Source: an uncultured Clostridium sp. (lineage in GTDB: Bacteria > Bacillota > Clostridia > TANB77 > CAG-508). Taken from it: a stretch of DNA of 14,861 nt. The stretch covers positions 1 to 14,861 of the forward strand of contig USQZ01000043.1 in the NCBI GenBank assembly GCA_900556975.1. Direction: 5' to 3'. The notes below the pieces were generated by a model. The model did not search any database and had not been told where the DNA came from. It worked only from the letters and a program-made list of their open reading frames with translations. Within the stretch, counting starts at the first letter, position 1. Every line of letters starts with the position of its first letter. This document shows positions 6,910 to 14,835 of the stretch, piece by piece. Position numbers and translations under genes: made by a program.

Positions 6910-9153
6910 ATGAATTCAGAGAAAATTAATAAAATAAATAAATGGTTAGTTGTTGCTTTTTTAATTATGCAACCAATTTTAGAGTTAATTATAACACTTT
7001 TTAAAAATGATAGATTTACAATTGCGGGGATGTCAATAGGTACTATTATTAGATATGGATTACTGGCAATTATAATTATTTTGGCTGTTTTATCAAATCT
7101 AAAAAGAAAAAGTACTAAATTATTTATGGGAACAGTGGTTATATATGGAATATACATGATTGTACATTTTTTAAATAATAGAAACTTTGATGCTGTGATA
7201 TTAGGGACAAGTATGTCAAAAGGTTTTATTACAAGTATGATGTATATTTCTAAATATATTATTCCTATTTGTATTGTATATTTAGTTTATGTTTTAAATT
7301 TTGGATATAAAGAGTTAAAAATTTCTGTAATTACTACAGTTTTAATAGTTTCTTTGATAATTATAATTACTAATATGTTAGGAATAGATTTTGTTGCATA
7401 TTCTTTTGAAAATAATACGAAAGTTGCTGCAAACATTTTTAAATGGTTTGATTCTTCTTACCAATATTCTGACTGGAGACTACTTACTTCTAGAGGATGG
7501 TTTTCATCAGGTAATGAATTGAGTGCTTTTTTTGTATTATTGTTGCCAATAACTTTTTACGTTGCATTTAATGAGAAGAAAAAAATATACTTTATAGTTC
7601 CTTTTGTTCAAATGATAGCTATGTTGTTAGTTGGAACGAGGGTTTCTGTTTATGGTGCAATCTTAATGTTTGTTGCATCTGTTGTTGCGTTTATTGCAGA
7701 TTCTATAATTAACAAAAAAAGAATAGTGAAAAGTACAATTATAGTGACATTAATTATTAGTGTAGTATATGGTATATTCTTTGCATATTCACCTTTTATG
7801 AATAGAATAAAAGTAGGAGAAGGTGCTGTAAATAGTTTTATAGATGAAAAAAATGATAAAAACAGTGAGAAGAAAGTTGAATTAACAGCTGATGATAATA
7901 CACCAGAAAGAATATTTATAAAAGAAAAATACCAAGAAGAGTCAATACCTTATGATATGATAGATAGAGTGTATAGTTATTTAGAACATTCTGATTTTTG
8001 GGTACATATAATTAAGGATGTAAATATAAAGGATAGAAGCAATGCTAGAAAATTAAAAACATTAATACTTGCAGATATTGAAGAAAATAAATCAGGAAAT
8101 TTAGATAAAGTTGTTGGAATAGGTGAGGTTCCAGTTTATCCTGAATGTGATTATATTACTCAATATTATTATATAGGAGTAATTGGTATTATTATATTTT
8201 TATTACCATTTATACTAGTTTTTATATTATTAGGTTGTAATGAATTTATTAGGATATTTGATAAAAAGTTTAATTATTTGCGTGTAGTATATTTAATATC
8301 ATTAGCAATGATATTTGCTACTGCATATAGTGCAGGACATGTATTAGAGACAGTTTTTATAAATTCTTTTATAGGATTGATTGCAGGAATGTGTATGCAA
8401 GAAATTTTAAAAAGAAAGAGAGAGAATATATCTGATTCTGGATTAGAAAGATATATTACTAAAATGTATTCTAATACTAAAAAAGAATTTATTGATGAAT
8501 TAGATAAAAAAGTAGAAAACAATGAAAAGAGTTTTATAGTTACAGCTAATCCTGAAACTTTAATGATTGCACAGAATGATTCAAATTTTAGTAAATGTTT
8601 ATTAGACGAAAATACAATTATTGTCCCTGATGGTATTGGAATATTAAAAGGTGCCAATTTATTTGGCGACAAAATTGAAGAAACAATAACAGGAGTGGAA
8701 CTTTCAAAAGAATTGTTTAGAATTGCAAATGAGAAGAGCAAATCTATATATTTATTTGGGGCTAGCGATGAAGTAATTAGTAGGCTGGTAGAAATGATAA
8801 AGCTTAATTATTCTAATATTCAAATTTTAGGATATGATAATGGGTATGTGGAGGATAGACAAGCTGTATTTGAAAAAATAAAGAAATTAAAACCAGATAT
8901 TGTATTAGTTGCGTTAGGAATACCTTATCAAGAATTAATGATATATAATAATCTAAATTATTTTGAAAAGGGAATCTTTATGGGGGTTGGAGGAAGTTTT
9001 GATGTATTAAGTGGTTCAAAAAAACGTGCACCAAAATTCTTCGTAAAATCACATTTAGAATGGTTATATAGAATAACTAAAGAGCCAAAAAGATTAAAAA
9101 GATTTTTTAAGAGTAATGTGAAATACGTGTTTAAAATAATACAAGAGAGGTAG
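6910..9153 (+). CDS. Fusion: O-antigen polymerase/ligase-like membrane protein + TagA/WecG (GT26) glycosyltransferase
   Basis: Residues about 1-500 form a polytopic membrane domain of roughly 12 helices. A large hydrophilic segment lies at about 296-418, and conserved-looking SRGWFSSGNELSAFF (194-208) and GTRVSVYG (242-249) are present, as in Wzy/WaaL-type proteins. It should polymerise or ligate repeat units outside the membrane. After a basic KRKREN linker (501-506), residues about 510-747 are a complete TagA/WecG/CpsF-type domain: TANPETLMIA (545-554), VPDGIGILKGANLFG (572-586, D574 as the likely catalytic Asp), LVALGIPYQEL, GVGGSFDVLSG (692-702) and the C-terminal HLEWLYRITKEPKRLKRFF. That family adds ManNAc to GlcNAc-PP-undecaprenyl, matching the epimerase gene downstream. 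An even helix count with the N-terminus inside puts this domain in the cytoplasm. There is no stop or frameshift at the junction. AAGGGG precedes the ATG. It is the only polymerase candidate of this type here. Confidence 0.88.
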   Translation: MNSEKINKINKWLVVAFLIMQPILELIITLFKNDRFTIAGMSIGTIIRYGLLAIIIILAVLSNLKRKSTKLFMGTVVIYGIYMIVHFLNNRNFDAVILGTSMSKGFITSMMYISKYIIPICIVYLVYVLNFGYKELKISVITTVLIVSLIIIITNMLGIDFVAYSFENNTKVAANIFKWFDSSYQYSDWRLLTSRGWFSSGNELSAFFVLLLPITFYVAFNEKKKIYFIVPFVQMIAMLLVGTRVSVYGAILMFVASVVAFIADSIINKKRIVKSTIIVTLIISVVYGIFFAYSPFMNRIKVGEGAVNSFIDEKNDKNSEKKVELTADDNTPERIFIKEKYQEESIPYDMIDRVYSYLEHSDFWVHIIKDVNIKDRSNARKLKTLILADIEENKSGNLDKVVGIGEVPVYPECDYITQYYYIGVIGIIIFLLPFILVFILLGCNEFIRIFDKKFNYLRVVYLISLAMIFATAYSAGHVLETVFINSFIGLIAGMCMQEILKRKRENISDSGLERYITKMYSNTKKEFIDELDKKVENNEKSFIVTANPETLMIAQNDSNFSKCLLDENTIIVPDGIGILKGANLFGDKIEETITGVELSKELFRIANEKSKSIYLFGASDEVISRLVEMIKLNYSNIQILGYDNGYVEDRQAVFEKIKKLKPDIVLVALGIPYQELMIYNNLNYFEKGIFMGVGGSFDVLSGSKKRAPKFFVKSHLEWLYRITKEPKRLKRFFKSNVKYVFKIIQER

Positions 9154-9157
9154 TAAT

Positions 9158-10138
9158 ATGGCTGATATAAGTGTTATTGTTCCAGCATATAATGCTGAAA
9201 AATATTTAGAAAAGTGCTTAGATTCGTTAGTAAATCAAACTAAAAAGAATATTGAGATTATTGCTGTAAATGATGGATCAAAAGATAATACATTAAAAAT
9301 ATTGAATGAATATAAATCTAAATATCCAGATATGATAAAAGTTATTTCACAGGAAAATCAAGGATTAAGTGTTACAAGAAATAATGGGATTAAAGTAGCT
9401 TCTGGAAAATATATTGTGTTTGTAGATAGTGATGATGAGATAGAATTAGACTTATTAGAAAAAATATGGGATAAAGTAATCGAATTTCCATATGATATAA
9501 TTGCTTTTGATGTGAATTGGATATATCCAGATAAAAATCAAATAGCTAAATCAGCTGTTATATGGGATAAGAAAGAATTATTGCTAGAAGATAAGAAAAA
9601 ATTATTAATTGATATTAATGTTATGGCATGTAATAAGGCATATAAAAAAGAATTATTTGAAGATGAATCTGTATTATTTGTTCCTAATACATGGTTTGAG
9701 GATGTTTTATTTACGTATAAGATTATTCCACAAATAAATAGTATTGCTAAAATAGATTTTCCAGGTTATAAATATTTCCAAAGGGAAAATTCAATAACAT
9801 ATACATATTCAGAAAGGTTAAATGAGATTCATAATGTTATGGATTCGATATTAAAATATTATAAACAGAAAGAATTTTATGATATTTATAAGGAAGAACT
9901 AGAATATATATTTGTAAGATATAGCTTTGCTACTTATATAAAAAGATTAGCAAAAACTAAAGATAAAAAAAGATTTAAGGAAGGAATTCATTTAGTAAAA
10001 TCTAGAGTAAATGATCTGTTCCCAAATTATAAGAAAAATAAGTATTTATATTCCGGAAAAAAGAATTTTTATTTAAAAAACTTCAATAATTTTTTCGCAT
10101 ATTTAATATATTACTTAGAAAAAAATAAGATGAATTAG
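9158..10138 (+). CDS. GT2 family glycosyltransferase (third paralog)
   Basis: This is a family 2 glycosyltransferase expected to add a sugar to the lipid-linked repeat unit in the cytoplasm. DISVIVPAYNAEKYLEKCLDSL (3-24), NDGSKDNT (38-45) and VDSDDEIE (89-96) give the GT-A nucleotide and metal site. FEDVLFTYK later fits the acceptor-side acidic motif. The 326 residues end in a basic, aromatic tail (FFAYLIYYLEKNK) that may associate with the membrane. GAGAGG ends 7 bases before the ATG, which lies 4 bases after the fusion gene. It is closest in layout to the two GT2 genes at 3823 and 4770. Specificity unknown. Confidence 0.9.
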   Translation: MADISVIVPAYNAEKYLEKCLDSLVNQTKKNIEIIAVNDGSKDNTLKILNEYKSKYPDMIKVISQENQGLSVTRNNGIKVASGKYIVFVDSDDEIELDLLEKIWDKVIEFPYDIIAFDVNWIYPDKNQIAKSAVIWDKKELLLEDKKKLLIDINVMACNKAYKKELFEDESVLFVPNTWFEDVLFTYKIIPQINSIAKIDFPGYKYFQRENSITYTYSERLNEIHNVMDSILKYYKQKEFYDIYKEELEYIFVRYSFATYIKRLAKTKDKKRFKEGIHLVKSRVNDLFPNYKKNKYLYSGKKNFYLKNFNNFFAYLIYYLEKNKMN

Positions 10139-10150
10139 GAGATGATAAGT

Positions 10151-11257
10151 ATGATTAAAGTAATGACTGTATTTGGAACAAGACCGGAAGCTATAAAAAT
10201 GGCTCCACTTGTTAAAGAACTAAAGAGTAGAAAAGAGATTGAATGTATTGTTTGTGTTACTGCTCAACATAGACAAATGTTAGATCAAGTTTTAGAAGTT
10301 TTTGATATTAAACCTGATTATGACTTGGATATTATGAAGCAAGGACAAACTTTAAGTGATATTACAAGCAGAGTTTTATATGGATTAGAAGATGTTATAA
10401 AAGAAGTAAAACCAGATATTGTTTTAGTTCATGGAGATACAACGACAACATTTGCTGGAGCTTTGGCTGCTTATTATAATCAAGTTGATATTGGACATGT
10501 TGAAGCAGGACTTCGTACATGGAATAAATATTCACCATATCCTGAGGAAATGAATAGACAAATGGTTGGGGTTATGGCTGATATGCATTTTGCTCCAACT
10601 GAAAATAGTAAAAAGAGTTTATTAAAAGAAAATAAGGATGAATCTAAAATATATGTTACAGGAAATACTGCAATTGATGCTTTGGCAACAACAGTAAAAG
10701 AAGATTATTCACATCCAATATTTGATTGGATAGGAAATGATAGAATGATTCTTCTTACTGCTCATAGAAGAGAAAATCTTGGAGAGCCAATGAGAGGAAT
10801 GTTCAAAGCTATTAAGAGAATAACTGATGAATTTTCTGATGTTAAAGTTGTGTATCCAGTTCATTTGAATCCAAAAGTTAGAGATGTTGCTAATGAGATT
10901 TTTGGCGATGATGATAAAGTAAAATTAATTGATCCACTTGAAGTAATTGATTTTCATAATTTCTTAGCTAAATCATATTTAATTTTAACAGATAGTGGTG
11001 GAATACAAGAAGAAGCACCTTCTCTTGGAAAACCAGTGTTAGTTTTAAGAGATACAACTGAAAGACCAGAAGGAATAGATGCAGGAACATTAAAATTAGC
11101 TGGAACGGATGAAGAAACTATTTATAAGTTAACAAAAGAATTGCTTGAAAATAAAGAAGAATATGACAAAATGGCTCATAGTGCAAATCCTTATGGAGAT
11201 GGTAAGGCAAGTCAAAGAATTGCAGATGCTATAATTAAAAAATATTCAAATAGGTAA
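10151..11257 (+). CDS. wecB: UDP-N-acetylglucosamine 2-epimerase (non-hydrolysing)
   Basis: This enzyme interconverts UDP-GlcNAc and UDP-ManNAc in the cytoplasm (WecB/MnaA family), supplying ManNAc for teichoic acid linkage units, enterobacterial common antigen-like glycans and capsules. The protein has 368 residues. FGTRPEAIKMAPL is at 8-20, AQHRQMLDQ at 38-46, D95 in HGDTTTT, E117 in GHVEAGLRT, E131 in YPEEMNRQ, TAHRREN at 203-209, and TDSGGIQEEAP at 280-290. These include the acidic residues regarded as catalytic in the family. An upstream in-frame ATG at 10142 abuts AGGAG (10137-10141) and is unusable; the ATG at 10151 has 9-base spacing and gives the standard MIKVMTVFGTRPE start. With the TagA/WecG domain one gene upstream in the operon, it argues for a ManNAc-containing glycan. 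Confidence 0.96.
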   Translation: MIKVMTVFGTRPEAIKMAPLVKELKSRKEIECIVCVTAQHRQMLDQVLEVFDIKPDYDLDIMKQGQTLSDITSRVLYGLEDVIKEVKPDIVLVHGDTTTTFAGALAAYYNQVDIGHVEAGLRTWNKYSPYPEEMNRQMVGVMADMHFAPTENSKKSLLKENKDESKIYVTGNTAIDALATTVKEDYSHPIFDWIGNDRMILLTAHRRENLGEPMRGMFKAIKRITDEFSDVKVVYPVHLNPKVRDVANEIFGDDDKVKLIDPLEVIDFHNFLAKSYLILTDSGGIQEEAPSLGKPVLVLRDTTERPEGIDAGTLKLAGTDEETIYKLTKELLENKEEYDKMAHSANPYGDGKASQRIADAIIKKYSNR

Positions 11258-11317
11258 ATATATATAGTATTACAAATGAAATAGATGAGAAAATTATTTG
11301 TAAAAGAGGTTTTTCAT

Positions 11318-12268
11318 ATGGATAAAATATCAATAATTGTACCTGTTTATAATGAAGAGGAAGCAATAAAAATTTTTTATGACAAAATAACAGAGGTTTC
11401 TGCTAGAATAGAAGCGGAATTTGAATTTATTTTTGTTAATGATGGTTCCAAAGATAAAACATTGGAGATTGTGAAGGAATATGCTAGACAAGATGCTAGA
11501 GTGAGGTTTGTTTCATTTTCTAGAAATTTTGGTAAAGAAGCTGCAATGTATGCTGGATTACAAGCATCTGAAGGTGACTATGTTGCAATAATGGATGTCG
11601 ATTTGCAAGATCCACCTGATTTATTACCTGAAATGTATAATACTTTGCTTGAAAAGGAATATGATTGTGTTGCTACTAAAAGACAGACTAGAAAGGGTGA
11701 AAATCCTATAATTTCATTCTGTTCAAGATTGTTTTATAAATTAATAAATAAAATGACTAAAACAGAAATTGTTGATGGCGCAAGAGATTATAGACTTATG
11801 ACTAGACAGATGGTAAATAGTATATTAGAAGTTACTGAATATAATAGATTTTCAAAAGGAATTTTTAGTTGGGTTGGTTTTAATACTAAGTGGATTGCTT
11901 ATGATAATATTGAGCGTTCAGCAGGAAAAACTAAATGGAATTTCTGGAAGTTGTTTTTCTATGCTTTAGATGGTATTACTGCTTTTTCAACAGCACCTTT
12001 AATGATTGCAACTTTGGCTGGTATTTTGTTCTGTTTACTTGCGTTTATTATGATTATTGTTATTATTGTTAGAACATGTACATATGGTGATCCTGTTTCG
12101 GGTTGGCCTTCTTTAGTGTGTATTGTTTTGTTTGTTAGTGGCGTTCAACTTTTCTGCCTTGGCATTATGGGACAGTATATGTCTAAAGAGTATATGGAGA
12201 TTAAGAATAGACCAATTTATATTATAAAAGAAACAGAAAAATCTATTAAAGAAGTGAAAGAAAGGTAG
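11318..12268 (+). CDS. GtrB/DPM1-like polyprenyl-phosphate glycosyltransferase, copy 1
   Basis: This is a family 2 enzyme of the GtrB/ArnC/DPM1 group, predicted to transfer a sugar from a nucleotide donor to undecaprenyl phosphate at the cytoplasmic face. The product would be a donor for a GT-C enzyme. The protein has 316 residues. ISIIVPVYNEEEAI is at 4-17, NDGSKDKT at 41-48, the metal site DVDLQDPP at 93-100, RDYRLM near 157, FSKGIFSWVGF at 178-188 and RSAGKTKWN at 200-208. Two membrane helices follow (about 227-251 and 264-286). An upstream in-frame ATG at 11285 would add 11 residues, but AGAGG (11305-11309) sits 8 bases before the ATG at 11318, which gives the family N-terminus. A 60-base gap from wecB is the longest inside the operon; I see no clear promoter in it. 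Confidence 0.9.
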   Translation: MDKISIIVPVYNEEEAIKIFYDKITEVSARIEAEFEFIFVNDGSKDKTLEIVKEYARQDARVRFVSFSRNFGKEAAMYAGLQASEGDYVAIMDVDLQDPPDLLPEMYNTLLEKEYDCVATKRQTRKGENPIISFCSRLFYKLINKMTKTEIVDGARDYRLMTRQMVNSILEVTEYNRFSKGIFSWVGFNTKWIAYDNIERSAGKTKWNFWKLFFYALDGITAFSTAPLMIATLAGILFCLLAFIMIIVIIVRTCTYGDPVSGWPSLVCIVLFVSGVQLFCLGIMGQYMSKEYMEIKNRPIYIIKETEKSIKEVKER

Positions 12269-12275
12269 AATAAGT

Positions 12276-13223
12276 ATGAAGAAAATATCTGTAGTTATTC
12301 CAATGTATTATGAAGAAGAAGTGGCTGAGATTTGTTATGATAGAGTTAGTACAATTTTAAAAAGTCTGTATGATAAATACAAATATGAAATTATATTTGT
12401 AAATGATGGTAGTAAAGATAAAACATTAAGTATTTTAAAAAATATTGCTGATAAGGATAAATGTGTTAAAATTATTTCATTTTCAAGAAATTTTGGACAT
12501 CAAGCAGCTGTTACTGCTGGTATTAAATATGTTACTGGAGATGCTGTTGTGATTATGGATGCCGATTTGCAGGATCCACCAGAATTAATACCTGAAATGT
12601 TAAAACTTTGGGAAGATGGAAATGAAGTTATATATGGAAAGAGAAAAACAAGAAAAGGTGAGTCTGTTTTTAAAATACTAACAGCTCAAATGTTTTATAG
12701 TTTTCTAAATGCTATGTCAGAAGTTGAAATTCCAAAGAATACAGGGGATTTTAGATTAGTTGATAGAAAAGTAATTGATGTTATAAATAGTTTGCCAGAA
12801 CATAATAAATTTTTGAGAGGATTGTTTAGTTGGGTTGGATTTGAGCAAAAAGAATTTTTATATGATAGACCTAAGAGAGAGTTAGGTGAAACAAAATATC
12901 CATTGAAGAAGATGCTTAAGCTTGCAAGTGATGGAATTTTGAGTTTTTCTTCTAAACCTATGAAATTGGTTGGAGGATTGGGAATATTATCTATTATATT
13001 TTCTATAGTTGTATTGATATATTCTTTATGTTCATATTTCGGAAAATGGAACAACCTAACTCCTGGTTGGACTTCGATTATGGTATGTATAACTTTTTTT
13101 GCAGGTATACAACTGCTTTCTTTATGGATAATATCCGAATACATATCTAGAATATATGATGAGAGTAAAGGAAGACCAGAATATATTATAAACGAAAAAA
13201 TTAATATAGATAAAGGAGCATGA
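12276..13223 (+). CDS. GtrB/DPM1-like polyprenyl-phosphate glycosyltransferase, copy 2
   Basis: This is a paralog of the preceding gene with the same architecture: a GT2 catalytic domain plus two C-terminal helices (about 231-255 and 265-287). Motifs are ISVVIPMYYEEEV (4-16), NDGSKDKT (43-50), metal site DADLQDPPELIPEM (95-108), GDFRLVDR (157-164), FLRGLFSWVGF (179-189) and RELGETKYP (201-209). It should also charge undecaprenyl phosphate with a sugar at the cytoplasmic face. All expected catalytic residues are present, so it does not look like a decayed copy. The two copies clearly diverge, especially at 110-160 and in the helices. They may therefore use different sugars, or form a heteromer. 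It starts 7 bases after copy 1 and ends 4 bases before the GT-C gene. Confidence 0.9.
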   Translation: MKKISVVIPMYYEEEVAEICYDRVSTILKSLYDKYKYEIIFVNDGSKDKTLSILKNIADKDKCVKIISFSRNFGHQAAVTAGIKYVTGDAVVIMDADLQDPPELIPEMLKLWEDGNEVIYGKRKTRKGESVFKILTAQMFYSFLNAMSEVEIPKNTGDFRLVDRKVIDVINSLPEHNKFLRGLFSWVGFEQKEFLYDRPKRELGETKYPLKKMLKLASDGILSFSSKPMKLVGGLGILSIIFSIVVLIYSLCSYFGKWNNLTPGWTSIMVCITFFAGIQLLSLWIISEYISRIYDESKGRPEYIINEKINIDKGA

Positions 13224-13227
13224 AAAT

Positions 13228-14709
13228 ATGACGGAAAAAGTTGAAAAAAATATTTGGAATTTATTTTTTTCTAATGTTGTAAATGTTGTTTTTGTTAGTG
13301 TAATAATAATTTATTTAATATATTGTACAATGTATCAATATTATAATCCTGCTTTTAAAATTACATTGATACTACCGATTATATATGGTATTTGTATTTT
13401 TGGTTGTTATAAATTTTTTGAAAAAAGTAAAAAATATGAGGTCATATTATTTTGTCTTTCTTTTTTTGCTTATCTTATATGTGGAGCATTTGCTAGGTCT
13501 CCTGCAGTAAGTGATTATGAAGTTCTTATAAACGGAGCAAAAGAAGTGGTAAATGGAACATTTTCAGCATTATCTTTTGATAAAACTAATTATTTTTATT
13601 TTTATAATTTTCAAGTAGGCTTTGTTATGTACTTGGCTTTAATTATGAAAATTTTCGGAAGTAGGTTGATTGTACTAAAGTTTTTTGAGGCAGTTGCAAT
13701 GTCACTAAGTAATGTATTAATTTGCAAGATTGCATCTATAACATATAATAGAAAAGTTGGTATTATTGCTTCGTTAATTTATTCTTTTTTATTATTTAAT
13801 ATTGCTGGTTCATCTATTATTAATAATCAACATATTTCTACTTTTATAATATTATTAGCTATTTTGATGTTTATGAAAGAAAAAAAGAAATGGTATGTTG
13901 GTAGTGGAATTATGGTTGCTTTATCAACTATTTTAAGACCAAGTTCAATTGTTTTTTTATTAGGTTTTATTGCATTTAAGATATGGAAAATGTTTTTGGA
14001 TAAGTTTCAAAATTGGAAAGAGATACTTGTTTGTTTAATTTTGCTTTGTATTTCATATGTTTCAGTTATAAAAATTTTTGATTATACAGTTGTGAAAATG
14101 AGTATTGTACCAAATTCTGCAATTAGTGCTAATGCAAAATATTTTAAATTTATATTAGGATTGGATGGAAAAGGTTTATATGGTATTCCTACTAAAAATG
14201 CAGAACAAACACAAGTGTATTTTGATTTAGAAAAATTGAATTTTGATTATGATTTATATAATGAAGAGTGTAAAAACAAAATTAGTGAATTGTGTTTGGA
14301 AAATTTTAGAGGAATATTTAGAAGAGTAATGAAAAAAATGGTAAGTTTTTGCGGAGAATATGATAACCAAATTGAATTCGCAAATGGAAATATTAAGGAT
14401 AGTATAATAAATGATGTTATTATCTATTATGGATATATTCAATATGTTTCGTTATTATGCCTTTGTTTGCTTGTAGTAATTTTGAAAAAATCTATTAATA
14501 AAGAAAAATATAATAAAGAAGAATATAATGAATTATTTAAAATAATTTTTGTTTTATTTTTCTGTGCACATATATTTATAGAAGTTCAATCAAGATATAG
14601 ATATGATCAATATGTTATGATATCATTAATTTCTGCACCTTTTTTGTATTGGATATTTGAACGATATAATGAATTAAAGTTAAAATATATAATTAAAAAT
14701 AATGAGTAA
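13228..14709 (+). CDS. GT-C-type integral membrane glycosyltransferase
   Basis: This polytopic protein of 493 residues resembles the GT39/ArnT-like or GtrC-like GT-C superfamily, which transfers sugars from polyprenyl phosphate donors on the outer face of the membrane. A first membrane segment (about 15-33) and further helices precede a short outer loop with SPAVSDYEVLINGAKEVVNG (91-110). Its D96 sits where GT-C enzymes carry the catalytic acidic residue. Helical segments with NIAGSSIINNQHIS (191-204) and a positively charged MKEKKKW loop follow, then a large hydrophilic region near 290-380 and C-terminal helices. AAAGGAG lies 9 bases before the ATG. It follows directly after two GtrB-like genes, which would supply its donor. 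It is the last gene before the terminator. A role as an additional polymerase cannot be excluded. Confidence 0.75.
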   Translation: MTEKVEKNIWNLFFSNVVNVVFVSVIIIYLIYCTMYQYYNPAFKITLILPIIYGICIFGCYKFFEKSKKYEVILFCLSFFAYLICGAFARSPAVSDYEVLINGAKEVVNGTFSALSFDKTNYFYFYNFQVGFVMYLALIMKIFGSRLIVLKFFEAVAMSLSNVLICKIASITYNRKVGIIASLIYSFLLFNIAGSSIINNQHISTFIILLAILMFMKEKKKWYVGSGIMVALSTILRPSSIVFLLGFIAFKIWKMFLDKFQNWKEILVCLILLCISYVSVIKIFDYTVVKMSIVPNSAISANAKYFKFILGLDGKGLYGIPTKNAEQTQVYFDLEKLNFDYDLYNEECKNKISELCLENFRGIFRRVMKKMVSFCGEYDNQIEFANGNIKDSIINDVIIYYGYIQYVSLLCLCLLVVILKKSINKEKYNKEEYNELFKIIFVLFFCAHIFIEVQSRYRYDQYVMISLISAPFLYWIFERYNELKLKYIIKNNE

Positions 14710-14723
14710 GTATTTTTGTAATT

Positions 14724-14757
14724 AGCCAGAGTATAATATTTTTATATTCTGGCTTTT
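14724..14757 (+). terminator. Intrinsic terminator of the polysaccharide operon
   Basis: AGCCAGAGTATAA (14724-14736) pairs with 14742-14754, with one G-U pair and a 5-base loop, and is followed by TTTTAT. It lies 15 bases after the last stop codon and ends the eleven-gene run. Confidence 0.85.
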
Positions 14758-14774
14758 ATAATGATTAAAAACTA

Positions 14775-14803
14775 TTGAAAAAATTTTCTCTATATGGTAT
14801 AAC
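14775..14803 (+). promoter_or_regulatory. Extended -10 promoter of the next gene
   Basis: TTGAAA (14775-14780) and TATAAC (14798-14803) are spaced by 17 bases, with TGG directly before the -10 box (extended -10). It lies between the operon terminator and a new ribosome site, so the gene at the right edge has its own transcript, starting near 14810. Confidence 0.7.
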
Positions 14804-14835
14804 TTTCTATATAAAATAGCATTGGAGGGCTTTTT

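Noticed and set aside
6903..7157. Minus-strand open frame over the start of the polymerase-TagA fusion
   Set aside because: It is the complement of hydrophobic codons and has no supporting promoter or ribosome site.
8274..8741. Minus-strand open frame of 155 codons at the fusion junction
   Set aside because: It covers the join of the two fused domains, so I considered whether it was a real gene. It is Ser/Ile-rich antisense of a continuous, motif-bearing coding region, without a ribosome site.
11258..11317. Internal promoter between the epimerase and the first GtrB-like gene
   Set aside because: The gap is only 60 bases and I found no paired -35 and -10 boxes with correct spacing. The run is better treated as one operon.
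12695..13144. Minus-strand open frame inside the second GtrB-like gene
   Set aside because: It is antisense to a gene with all its family motifs, and its translation shows no recognisable domain.
14254..14442. Short minus-strand open frame inside the GT-C gene
   Set aside because: It is a 62-codon shadow in AT-rich DNA with no signals around it.
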